Shown: positions 31,000 to 40,652 of the stretch, in pieces
How the letters are laid out: each line of letters starts with the position of its first letter
Numbering within the stretch: position 1 is the first letter of the stretch
From: Phytophthora colocasiae
Taxonomy: Eukaryota; Oomycota; Peronosporomycetes; Peronosporales; Peronosporaceae
Reading direction: 5' to 3'
Assembly: GCA_018806915.1 (NCBI GenBank)
Contig: JAGKQI010000103.1
Coordinates: forward strand, 1,736,001 to 1,800,000
DNA length: 64,000 bases
Program-made: the position numbers and the translations under genes
The notes under the pieces: model-generated
Databases searched by the model: none
What the model saw: only the letters and a program-made list of their open reading frames with translations
Told to the model about the DNA's origin: nothing

Positions 31000-32056
31000 C
31001 CGTCTTACCGCGCATCAGCCGCCTAGGCGCACTACAGAAGGGATAAACAGCAAGGTTTTGGAGCTCGACCTCGCGTGTACTACGCCCAGTTCAGATAGAA
31101 CGCCCATGTACGAAGCATTAGCCCCGATCCTGCTGCCTTCGAGGACATAACAGCTTTGTGCTACTCGTCCCCTCAAACCTCACCAGCCTGTGCCAGCCTC
31201 TTGACGTAGCCGTGAACAAAGAATTTTACCGCTGCAAGTATGACGACTATATCGCTCTAGCTTTGGATGACGAGCGTTTGCAGACAACAGCGGGGAACAC
31301 AAAGGTCCCGAAGTATTACCATGTTGCAGAGTGGGTACTTGAATGGATAGCAAGTAAAACTCACGAAGAGATTGCAAAAGCATTAGAGGTCTGTGGAATT
31401 GTTTCACGATCGGTTTTCGCCATGAATAAGCTACACACTCCCCTTCGCGAGCTGATATCTCACGAAATTAGCGTAGATGAGTGAAATCAGAGGTACCAGG
31501 ATCTTGTCGCTGAAATGGACGATCCTGAGAAGCTTTGCATCGCTTCACCAGAATGGTACCTTCCAGGAGACGTATCTTCAAGCTTGTTTTGCTGTTTCTG
31601 CCATGTCACTGGCACTTCTACTGAAGCGTACGCATCCGAGCTAGCTGATTACATGCTGTCTCTCGAAGATATTGACGGTCTTTTCGATGATAAGTACATT
31701 GCTGGACTACAAAAGGTGCAATTGCTGCAGGCGAACTCGAGCTGTACGCTGTATCCCAGATGCACGGATGGAACATTCACGTGGTGACTCTCGACGACGA
31801 CTGCCGTGTCAGCTCCGAGTTCACTTACAGCGTTGAAAACGCTTCACATACGATAACGGTCGCTCGTCTTGGGTGCTTTTTCGCCCTCAAGGTGGACGGA
31901 ATGCATCTTTAATATATATATTTTCCTTTGCCAGCCCCGCGTTCTTCTCATTTCGAGGTCTCCCTCCGATACAGCGCCTAGGGCGTTTTGAATAGTACGC
32001 CCATTGGGCGTACTATTCGTTGTTAACGCCTAGGCGGCTGATGCGCGGTAAGACGG
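31000..32056 (+). mobile_element. pogo-like DNA transposon, internally deleted
   Basis: The element is 1057 bp with perfect 30-bp terminal inverted repeats (31000-31029 and 32027-32056, starting CCGTCTTACCGCGCATCAGC) and TA on both sides (30998-30999 and 32057-32058). A 27-bp near-perfect palindrome lies just inside the right end (31990-32016). It sits inside the MULE remnant. It keeps only the 3' part of its gene. Confidence 0.9.
31158..31922 (+). pseudogene. pogo-like transposase C-terminus running into an OTU-like domain
   Basis: The first part (31158-31484) has PSNLTSLCQPLDVAVNKEF, a hallmark of the DDE_1 (pogo/Tigger) transposase end. After a TGA (31482-31484) the same frame continues with PEWYLPGDVSS and LFCCFCHVTG. 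After a one-base shift near 31712 it reads AGELELYAVSQMHGWNIHV, the usual OTU-domain core pattern, ending at TAA near 31922. The OTU box looks degraded, with Ser where the catalytic Cys should be. One ancestral transposase-OTU fusion is the simplest reading. The catalytic N-terminal half is deleted. Confidence 0.6.
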
Positions 32057-32126
32057 TAGTCATTGAATAACCGCTATGAGATAATTAATTCATTTTGCGA
32101 TAAAATAAAAATTTGTGTTGACTATT

Positions 32127-32980
32127 TTATTTTGGTCGACACATTAAATTTTTTGGTACCTCGAGCTCCGTAACGTCGAGCTCCATAGATTTTCCCACTC
32201 GATCGCTCTCGGCATCAACATCACTAGCTTCAACGTCCGCGTCTTCCTCACATATTAAATGTTCCACCACTACCTCGGAGGCGAGACCTGAGCAGTCAAC
32301 AGTGCCATCCTCGTATAGTACGTTGTGTTCGCAGTAGAAGGTCAGCAAATCCTCGACCATTTGATGGCGAACTAGGTGCATTTGACGAACGCAAGCCTGT
32401 TGCTCGGTAGAGAATGGACCAGCCATCACGACACGATAGCAGCTGATTTTGGGGGCAGACGTTGATAGCAGCGTGGCAGCTGGACCCGGCATTGAGTCGA
32501 AGGCAAGTCAATGCGAACGGGCGCGATGTGAGCTCCCACGCAATACTCGCGTCACTGCGGAAATCATGACAGTCTGCAGTCCAGTAGCGTCGTGTTCGTA
32601 AACCGAGTCGGCAGCGAACCCACATAAAACCCATTCTTGATCGAGAAATTTGGTAGCAACTGCTTAGCTAAACTAGCATTTGCACTCTTGACAACCTTGA
32701 GTGTAACCAGCCGGGTGGATGCCACATTTCGACATTATCATTCCACCTAAGCAAGCAAACAACTCGGAGCAATCATACTCTGCTACCAATTCCATTGGAA
32801 ACTGCTCGTCGACGCTGGACAGCAGTAAATGCATCTGCTGAATACGGTCACGATCATACACGGTGCACGTCGCGGCATTAAGTCCGGACGATACGAACTG
32901 TCGCGAAAACTCGGTCGACAGCTCCCACCATTATCAATGCGTTTCTTCATGAACAGCTTCGAACAAAAGACCATTCACCA
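32127..32980 (-). pseudogene. Helitron-like protein fragment (DUF6570-type region)
   Basis: Minus-strand frames read CQECKC, then across a frameshift LAKQLLPNFSIKNGFYVGSLP, then ISCYRVVMAGPFSTEQQ and VEDLLTFYCEHNVLYED. This arrangement resembles the region upstream of the helicase-like domain in oomycete Helitron proteins. It ends by reading into the MULE terminal repeat. Assignment is by pattern only. Confidence 0.5.
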
Positions 32981-34239
32981 GCGCGTGCAGCATGCATATT
33001 GCGAAAATCTGATATCGATGGTGTGCCGTCATGAAGTAAATACGTGCTCTCGTTGGCCATCCCGTATTACAACGTCCTAGTCGCACATGCTAACGGTCTG
33101 GCATGCTCGCTCACAACATTTCATTAAAGGGAAAATGACAAAGCGTGTATGTGTATGAACGTTTGAAGTAATTGCAGAAGGTGTAATTTGTGTGACAATA
33201 CGTGTAACTGTAGAAATGTTGGCGAAAGAGGTAGCAAATTTAGCAAAACGTGCCAAAGTGTGTATGACCAACATTAAGATCTTATCCAGGCACTCAACGA
33301 TTCAAGAAGAAGCCACTTCCAAACAATCTCTCCAGCTCTTCTATCGCTCAAGAATGATGGGTCTTACTGTGAAGCTACTTGCACAAGAAACGCTCTGTGC
33401 TGGTGATACAATCGACTACCACCGAGTGGGCTTTGCGATGGAAAATCGGTGGCTCCGAACATCTAAGGTGCTCACTGTGGATGCATTTAACTCAAGGTCA
33501 CCTATCAAACTAGCGAGTGTCGATCACAGCGATTAATCCATTGTGGATTAAGCGCAAAATGGACGCAAGTGGCGTGTTAATTAGCACGGCAAAGTGGCTT
33601 ATACTCAAGACGTTTACAATGGTCGACGGGAACATTGAAGAGCTGTAGTGTGTCTGTAGGGATTGAAGACACTCGAGGGGAGTCGGCGAACTCCCTGGAA
33701 CTGTAGTCGAAGTCTATTTGGTAAATTGACAAGTGAGGTCTACATTTACCCGGTGCCGGAGATATTATGGCCAACGATTGGACAAGGTGAGTGTCATCAT
33801 TGTTGCCGTTACCAGATCTTACAGGAATTGCTGTCAACATTGATTCTGTTACAGACCTGTAGCTGGTACGGACTGGCTGTATGCTTTGGCTGCGAAACAC
33901 TGCCCCTCCCAGCCTGGTCCAGCTATAGCTGTGTTACACAGTGTGTAGGATAACACGACTATTTTACATGTTTATGACATGAGTGATGGTCCATGTACCC
34001 ATGTGCCCGACTATGTAACAAGTGTTACAGGTGCAACGCGTTAAAGTCGATTATGATCAATTGTCTTGTGGTCAATAATGCACGGATTGGACAGGAGGTT
34101 GGTGCATTTGCACATACGTTGGATACCTGGCATTGTGCATATAAGAAAATTGAATATTTTGGAAAATCTACTGAAGTTTTGAGATTGGACATTAGTTTAA
34201 CGCCCAACGCAACAGCTTTCCGCGGATGTGCTTCTTGAC
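32981..34239. other. Long stretch without recognised genes
   Basis: Short frames, for instance 33192-33536 (114 residues, plus), have no recognisable motif. A GTGAGT...TTCTGTTACAG pair near 33787-33855 looks like an intron in form, but no convincing exons flank it. Confidence 0.5.
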
Positions 34240-34785
34240 GCAGGTTTGCGGCGCGAAAAAGTGAACCAAGTTTTGACGGTCGCAGAATAGTCGAAAAGGA
34301 CGTGCACGCAACAGTAGGTAGTCCAGCTTATCGTATGCCACCACTATTGGATAGGCTTCATTCTCAATCACTGTCCAGTTTAGCTGCGCTTCGCGGAAAG
34401 TCCCGCTCAGACGTCAACAACTTGTTTTGTTGAGTAGTCACGTCGGTCTTCGCATCGAATTCTCATACCTAGGTGACAACAACCGCGAATCCGGTATCTG
34501 ACGCATCGGTAAACACACAAGTCGTTGCCTCGTCATCTGGTAACGCCAATGTAGCAGAAGTAGCTATCAACTCCTTGGCATGGTTGTACGCAGCCTTCTC
34601 TTCAGCCGACAGCTCAACCGAAATGCCAGATGCGACGCGCTTCGTGCGTTTACCATTACTCAGTAGTTTATCAAGTCGCTGTTGCAGCGTATCTACCGCA
34701 CGAGCATAGTCCACGATAGATTCTCTCATCCAATTTGAAACACATAGGAACTGCTGTAATTGACTAGCTGTGGTCGTGTATGGCA
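34240..34785 (-). pseudogene. Family-3 Gypsy RT end and RNase H fragment
   Basis: The minus strand reads MPYTTTASQLQQFLCVSNW (RT thumb), CVFTDASDTGFAVVVT (RNase H start) and, after a frameshift, LNWTVIENEAYPIVVAYDKLDYLL. It joins directly at about 34790 to the chromodomain piece that should lie far downstream in pol, so the fragments are out of order. Confidence 0.8.
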
Positions 34786-34789
34786 TCGA

Positions 34790-35093
34790 ACGGAGTGTTC
34801 CAGTACTGTCGTATCTTAGCATCTTGTTTTTGGATGTACTGATCTAGCAAAACCTTGACGTCTTTGGCTAGGGAAGTCAGGGGTTCCCACGAATCTTCTA
34901 CAGACTCTAGACCTTTCCAGCCGACAAGAACCTCATAGTCTTCGATAGATGTGTTCCACCGATGCGTCGAGATGATGGTCCGTATGACGCCTTGGGTGGC
35001 TACATGCTCGAGGATCTCCTCATTCACATCTAGACTACTGTCTGTGTAGAACTTTAGATGGGACGGGTGGACATCTAGCTTGTCTTCCGAGAC
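34790..35093 (-). pseudogene. Family-3 Gypsy chromodomain fragment
   Basis: The minus strand reads LDVHPSHLKFYTDSSLDVNEE and a chromodomain VLVGWKGLESVEDSWEPLTS, closely similar to 12210-12560. The right end is the TA target site of the mariner element; pol continues upstream at 36685. Confidence 0.8.
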
Positions 35094-35095
35094 TA

Positions 35096-36682
35096 CACCT
35101 TTGCCCGTCCAATCTGGGAATAGTCTCAAGCAAAGTGGTACCGTCATATTTACCTTATCGCAAATATCACACTACTACTCGCTAAACATCAATGAATCAG
35201 GGAATGCTTGCAGTCAAGCAGGGACTCGCAAGGTGATGAGCTGCCGGTCAAAACTTGCTGCCTGCTTGCCACGCGCGAAGGAGCCCGCCTTCGCGCCTGA
35301 ATGAGTGGTGGGCACACGTTCGCGCCAAAACGCGTACGAGCAGCGGCAAAAAGCGCTCAGGTCCGAGGCTATCACAATCCAATCTCTCGCTTTCTGCTCA
35401 AGACACCCCTTCAAGCGATGTCCCGCCAAGCCTCTCTCGCCAAGCACTCCCCGGCTGAAAAGCTCCGTGTCCTGACTGCCTTCCGCGCTGGTCGCTCTGA
35501 CTGGCTTGCTGTCGCCGCGAGTAACGGCATCTCGAAGTCTGCTGCCTATCGCACCGCTGCCAGCGGTCGTGTTGAAGATCTACCTCGTGGTGGTGCTCGT
35601 GGCCGCGTTGTGAAGGTCACTCCAGAGGTCAAGGAAAAGCTTGAGAGCTGCCTGAACGAGAACTGCACGTTCTCGTTAGAGACGATGAGAACCATGCTCG
35701 CTCTCGACCTGAACGTGGATGTCTCCACGTCGACAATAAGTCGTCACTTGCTGGGCATGACGTTCACGGTCAAGCAGACTCGCATAGAACCCATGACGTG
35801 CAACAATCTGGTGAACAAGACGAAGCGCCAGATCTTCGCGAAGGCGCTGAAGAATCATCAACAAAACGGAGACTTCATCGTGTACTTCGATGAGACTAAC
35901 TACAACGTTTATTGCAAGAAGGGCCGCGGTCGTGCGAAGAAGGGGAAGCGCGCTACGTTGGTGTTGCCTCCGTCCAAGGGAGCCAACTTACAAGTCCAGT
36001 GCGCTGTCAACTCCACCATGGGTGTTGTGTTGTACAAGCTGGAGAGGGGAAGCATTCGTATGGAGCAGAACTCGTCGTTTATTGACGAGATTTACACCAA
36101 AGTCAAGGCGTCGCCTGTCTTTAGCGAGAACTACGCAGGCAAGAACGTTGTCGTCGTCTTGGACAATGCGCCTGCTCATCGCCAAACGGAGGAGCGCGTA
36201 ACGCCGCACAATGATCTCGTTTTGCTACGCCTCGCCCCGTATTCACCAATGTGCAACCCTATCGAGAATTGCTTCTCGGTGCTGAAGGCTCACATTAAAG
36301 AGCGTTTGGCTTTGGATCGTGCCGAGATTTGTGACCGCAGTAACATGGTGGACGAGGATGGCAACTCTCTGACCATCAAGGAGCGCACGATGCGCTTCCT
36401 GGAGCGAGCTGCTCATGCCAGCATGAAGTTCATCACGCCAACGTTGGTCACCAAGATGGAGCTTCACGCCCGTGACGCAGTGAACGCGGCGGAGGTGATG
36501 AAAGACATGGTGTACGGCGCGTAGGCGATGCACAAGCCAGACACGTTGTGTCGGTTCGCCTTGGATGCAAGCATTCCCTGATTCATTGATGTTTAGCGAG
36601 TAGTAGTGTGATATTTGCGATAAGGTAAATATGACGGTACCACTTTGCTTGAGACTATTCCCAGATTGGACGGGCAAAGGTG
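35096..36682 (+). mobile_element. Tc1/mariner-type transposon with 117-bp terminal inverted repeats
   Basis: The element is 1587 bp, flanked by TA (35094-35095 and 36683-36684). The ends 35096-35212 and 36566-36682 are inverted copies that appear perfect by eye, starting CACCTTTGCCCGTCC. A single intact transposase gene lies between. It interrupts a family-3 Gypsy between the integrase and the chromodomain. Identical long ends and an open gene suggest recent activity. Confidence 0.93.
35301..36524 (+). CDS. Tc1/mariner transposase (DDE_3 type), intact
   Basis: The frame is 407 residues. The more likely start is Met at 35418 (MSRQASLAKHSP), because a helix-turn-helix follows at once (EKLRVLTAFRAGRSDWLAVA, then SAAYRTA). 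The catalytic triad is Asp in VYFDETNYN, Asp in VVLDNAPAH and Glu in NPIENCF, with 33 residues between the last two. A basic KKGRGRAKKGKR patch follows the first Asp. It would cut and paste the element at TA sites. No stop or frameshift is seen. Confidence 0.92.
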   Translation: MSGGHTFAPKRVRAAAKSAQVRGYHNPISRFLLKTPLQAMSRQASLAKHSPAEKLRVLTAFRAGRSDWLAVAASNGISKSAAYRTAASGRVEDLPRGGARGRVVKVTPEVKEKLESCLNENCTFSLETMRTMLALDLNVDVSTSTISRHLLGMTFTVKQTRIEPMTCNNLVNKTKRQIFAKALKNHQQNGDFIVYFDETNYNVYCKKGRGRAKKGKRATLVLPPSKGANLQVQCAVNSTMGVVLYKLERGSIRMEQNSSFIDEIYTKVKASPVFSENYAGKNVVVVLDNAPAHRQTEERVTPHNDLVLLRLAPYSPMCNPIENCFSVLKAHIKERLALDRAEICDRSNMVDEDGNSLTIKERTMRFLERAAHASMKFITPTLVTKMELHARDAVNAAEVMKDMVYGA

Positions 36683-36684
36683 TA

Positions 36685-37855
36685 GATGTCGTACCCGAAA
36701 GGAATGGGAGTCCGCACGGACCACTTTGTAGGGCCCTTGCCAGGTAACGAGCAGCTTGCTGTCTTTTTTTTGTCATCCACACGAGAGTGGAGGAGCTAGT
36801 CCCCCACGTCAAAATCGACGGTGTTCTCGCCACGATCTTTCTTCTTGTTCAGGAGGCGCTATTTTAGCCGTTAGTCAGCAACGGGTCGATGTATTGCCCG
36901 TAAGCTGTCACGTGATGTAGACAAGTGCGTAGTCATATCCTCTGTGGTCGTAGGGACTTTGATCAACTTCTTTTGGTGACGGACACGGCAACCCCGTAAA
37001 ACGTTCGGTAGGGGACTTGCTGTCGAGAGATGGCATGGCAGTGTGGTTGATGCTGGATTGAACCAGCGGAATCATATACACCTAGTCCTTGGTAGAGATC
37101 TTGTAGCCGAGGATCTAGCCCGGAGAACTTGGAGTATGTCGCGGTTGACGCGTTCGATCGACCCATTGATCCACGGGCTGTAGGCAATAGTAAAATTCTG
37201 GTGACTTTTGAGTCGCCGCCAAAGTTCAGCGACCATCTCGTTCTCGAAGTGAGTGCTGTTGTCACTAACCCAGAAAGGAGATACCCCAAAACGACTATGT
37301 CACCGATCCGGGTGCCCTAGTGGTAGCTGGTCGGAATTGCTGTAGAAAGTTAAGCAGCCCCCACCTCGGGCAGTGTTCGGGTGGGTGACGTATAGTATAT
37401 GTATACGTCCCGTATAGTCCCGAGGTGTTGCGCTGTTTGACGATCTGTGGTAGTTCTGGCTGGGCCATTAGACACTTGGACCGGGAGGGGTCGGAGCGAC
37501 GCCACGACAGATACCGTGCCCCGAGAAATCCTTGAAGTTATTGGAAGGTAACCGTACCCTGTCACCATAGTGATACGTACGTTCTCCAACCCTGGAGAAC
37601 ACGCGGCACCTAAGACATCGTCAGGTGGGGAGTTTGGTTTGGGTCAACTTACCCAAAACGACTATGCCAGTCGATGATAGCGGACGTCGCCACAGCGCTG
37701 TCGGCAGTGTCACAGACAACGAGCTCGCTGAAATTGCGTGGCGTGGTCTTTCAGGACTAGAATATATTTTTCATCGCCGAAAGATTTGCCCACGAATAGA
37801 AAATCCCAATGGAGAAAGCGTTTCGCTCGTCACAATCAATGGTCTCACCCGCCTT
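36685..37855 (-). pseudogene. Family-3 Gypsy integrase, interrupted by a SINE
   Basis: The minus strand reads KSFGDEKYILVLKDHATQFSE and TSAIIDWHSRFG (37667-37800), then the SINE, then WVSDNSTHFENEMVAELWRRL, AYSPWINGSIERVNRDILQV, and an integrase C-terminal module with VDFDVGD and SRVDDKKK up to the mariner element. Several frameshifts are present. The order matches chromovirus integrase. Confidence 0.8.
37300..37651 (+). mobile_element. 5S rRNA-promoter SINE (SINE3-like)
   Basis: A 352-bp insert is flanked by a 15-bp direct repeat CCCAAAACGACTATG (37285-37299 and 37652-37666) and splits the family-3 integrase. About 50 bases in, it has AAGCAG, 21 nt, then GGGTGGGTGAC, the same spacing as the A box and C box of the internal promoter of 5S rRNA genes. 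The remainder is not like 5S. The direct repeat indicates retroposition, so this is a SINE and not a 5S gene. Confidence 0.7.
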
Positions 37856-38815
37856 TCACATGCGGGCAGAGTATGCAGCCTGAAACAAAAGCGTGTACGA
37901 CGCGGTGGATGTCGGCGATATGAAAATATATATATATATATATCCGCTGGCAATACCGGCAGAAGAAATGACACGACCACACCACTTGACTGTCTGCTGA
38001 TACAAGCTAGACTTCTTCGCGCTGAGCTTAAAACCATACTTGGCGACGAGGTCAAGAAAACACTTAAGCTTCGTCACATTAGTGTCTACGTCGTCGGCGA
38101 ACAACAATAGATCGTCGATCCAGAAGACAATAAACTTATACAGTAGTGGCTAAAAACACTTCTCCATCACCTGCTGAAAATGAACGGCAGGGTCGCAGCA
38201 TCCTTGAGGTACCCGCCTTGGCGTGTATATCTTCGAGTCGGTGATGTAGGACATCACCTCTTGGCTCAGGATGTGCAATGGAAGCTGCCAGAACCCTTTC
38301 AGCATGTTGAACAAACCGTAGTGCTTCTTGTCTTTCGTACAATCTAATAGAATCCGCATGTGCGGCATGGGACTGATCAGTGCTTCTATGAGATCATTCA
38401 CCAACCGGTAGTCACATGTCTGGCGGTACTCATCCACGTTTATACCAGCTTTGCGACCTGGGAGCACTGGGCTCGCCCAGCAGCTATTTGGATTTTCATA
38501 TACCCATCCAAGCTTCACCAACTGCGCGTTAAATTTGCGGAGATAATTGCGAACAGCAGGGGGATACTGTCTCGGTTTGCACTTAATCGACCTCGCACCT
38601 ACCAGACGGCTCTTCCACCTTAACCTCGACCTTCACTCCGTCCTTCTTATCAACCTTGGCCACACTTGTGGAGATCTTGTAGCCTCCTTGGACTTCTTCG
38701 CCTTCAGGTCGTCGCCGTCGCCCTTCTTGCCGATGAACCGACCGCTACATTCGTCTGCCATCGCTTCGCTGTCGTCCCGTTCTTTTCCGATTCAGGTTGC
38801 TCAAATGACATGGTC
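37856..38815 (-). pseudogene. Family-3 Gypsy RT region
   Basis: From a Met near 38815 the minus strand gives an acidic/Lys-rich linker, then CKPRQYPPAVRNYLRKFN, SCWASPVLP, YGLFNMLKGFWQLPLH and, after stops, LLFADDVDTN with FLDLVAKYGFKLSAKKS. An AT dinucleotide tract (37925-37943) marks the abrupt join to integrase sequence; the RT end and RNase H are missing here and found at 34240-34785. Confidence 0.75.
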
Positions 38816-39170
38816 GCTCGAAGGTCGTACGATCACACGAAGCCCGCTAAGTCTACTAACGATACACCTTTTCCCGGTCAAGTTGCAAGTTTTTTTCAAC
38901 CAAATTGCAAAGTGTTAAAGCCAGGAATGCTTCAAGTGAACAAAGTCGATGCATTTTCCATATTTTGCAAAATGGTGCTATCCATTTTTCATGCAAGTTG
39001 CAAACCTACACTTACGCACCCAGAGGCATGTCGGAACCGTTCTCTGCGGCAAAACAAAGACGCATGCATTGACGCTTGTTACGACACACTAGTTGGCGCG
39101 TAATTACAACCTTACTTACTTCTACAGCTTCTTTCATCAACGCTAGCCGATGTGCGGTATACGTGTCGTA
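38816..39170. other. Gap between family-3 RT and the mariner relic
   Basis: No gene recognised. Several words related to AAGTTGCAA recur, but no terminal repeats matching the next element could be confirmed. Confidence 0.45.
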
Positions 39171-40110
39171 TTAACCACGCACCATGAACTCGTTCTTTTT
39201 CTCCGTCATGAAGCGGCGCATCTTCGCCTTGAGTGAGTTCCAGCATCCTTCGATAAGGTTCAGCATCGGGCTGTAGGGGCCAAATCGAAGAACGACAAGC
39301 TTGTTCAGGTTCATGATACCGTCCTCGGCTAGGTACTCACGTGCCGAGTTCTCGACTTGGCTATGGGCAGGCGCGTTATCCGTGACGACAACAATATTGT
39401 CGGGTTGCATCTCTTCGTACTCGTCAGACCGAAGGGCAGCGATAAACAAGTCCGCCATAAATCGCGCGTTCTCCTGCTTCTTGACGGATCCCTCATGGGT
39501 TCGCATCAAGAGTATGCCGGAGCCAACTGAAACTCCGCCCTGCACGTGAAGGTTTTGGCCTTTCGATGGGGGTAGCTGGACGACAGCTCGTTCACCAACG
39601 CGAGACCATCCTTGATTTCTAGAAAGGTAGAGATTAAAGTTAGTTTCATCTTGAAACACAACCATGTCACCGTTCCGCCTGTGCTTGTTCAGCTCTTAGA
39701 CGAATGTCTTGCGCTTCTCCTCCTTGTTGACTGTTGAGTTCATGGTCGCTTTCTCGATGCGTAGGCGCTTGGTCGAATACAGCATGCCCTGCAACGCGCG
39801 GTGGACGGACGACATGCTCACCTTAACTCCAAGGTCCGACAGGATACGGTCGCACAGCTGCTGCAGAATCATACGGCAGTCGTCGTCGATGAGCTCTTGG
39901 ATGTTGGACATAACTTCTACTGTTTTTTAAACGGAGGCTTGGCGTAAGCCACCTCGTTGCTTTGGTTCCGTGCTCGCGGCGAGAATTGCGCGACGAGCGG
40001 TATGATACTTCAAGTCGTTGGCGCTTGCAACTTCCCGCCAGTTTTTGCCTTCCTGAAAGACTCGAACGACGCGAGCCTTTGCCTGGACTCGCTCGTACGA
40101 CACGTTGGCC
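39171..40110 (-). pseudogene. Second Tc1/mariner-type transposase, decayed
   Basis: On the minus strand: a helix-turn-helix piece VFQEGKNWREVASANDL (near 40020-40075), a middle segment MSNIQELIDDDCRM (39696-39911), and a catalytic part with FQDETNFNLYLSRNQGW, VVTDNAPAHSQ and IEGCWNSLKAKM (39171-39665). Stops near 39697 and 39930 break it. It is distantly related to the intact transposase at 35301. Confidence 0.8.
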
Positions 40111-40298
40111 TACTGGGCTGTGTTGCGGACGGCATTAGCGGAAGTGAGATCAGGTTTTCAAACTTCCTTAGACGGTTGGATGTTCGCGCCAAAGTGGTTG
40201 GTGATTTTGCAAAACGTGAAACACTTTTTATGACAGTACACAAAATACCTTTTTTTAATTGGTTGCAACTTGACTGGAACTACTGTTGGAGCTCTGGG

Positions 40299-40517
40299 CC
40301 TGGTGGTCCACTGGTGTACGCACCACAAAGCTACGCACTTGGCAGGCGTTCGAGTCCCTCCGGGGACTTACTTTTCCAGATGATAAGAAATGATTAGTAT
40401 TCGAAAATTCAATATCCCATTCAAAACAATTCACAATCACAACCAAACCTTCAGAATTCAATACCCAAGCCAAGTAGTAGCAACCAGGAATAACCAGTTA
40501 ATCAACTTCAATTTCTT
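40299..40517 (+). mobile_element. tRNA-derived SINE, copy 2
   Basis: The 219-bp copy has a perfect 19-bp target duplication CTACTGTTGGAGCTCTGGG (40280-40298 and 40518-40536). Its A-box-like and B-box-like words and its body match the copy at 11675-11907. Confidence 0.87.
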
Positions 40518-40652
40518 CTACTGTTGGAGCTCTGGGGGGAAACTATTCGTGTTGAATGTTTATCAGTTGCCAACGGGGTTAGCAACCGGACTTCTCAAAA
40601 AGCTAGCGGCTACTGGCGGGGACAGGGTGGGGCTTGGAGGCAACCATTTTCG

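Larger units (their letters stand above)
27829..32185 (-). mobile_element. MULE-type DNA transposon remnant with ~100-bp inverted ends
   Basis: Bases 27829-27930 and 32083-32185 are inverted copies of each other (roughly 85-90% by eye), sharing GGAGCTCGAGGTACCAAAA, TGTGTCGACCAAAATAAAA and TTTTATCGCAAA. Between them lie a decayed MULE-like transposase on the minus strand, a piggyBac-type MITE and a pogo-like insertion. No target duplication was found at the ends, so the exact borders are uncertain. Confidence 0.6.

Noticed and set aside
33787..33855. Spliceosomal intron in an unknown gene
   Set aside because: GT/AG-like ends are present, but no flanking exons with a recognisable protein were found.
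36243..36833. 196-residue minus-strand frame across the mariner right end
   Set aside because: Most of it is the shadow of the transposase and the inverted repeat; only the outermost part is true family-3 integrase sequence.
37345..37390. Possible 5S rRNA gene
   Set aside because: Only the promoter boxes match; the rest of the 5S sequence is absent and the unit has a target duplication, so it is a SINE.
38860..40260. Terminal inverted repeats of the decayed mariner relic
   Set aside because: Faint similarity (AAGTGTTT and TTTTGCAAAA words) on both sides could not be aligned into a convincing pair.
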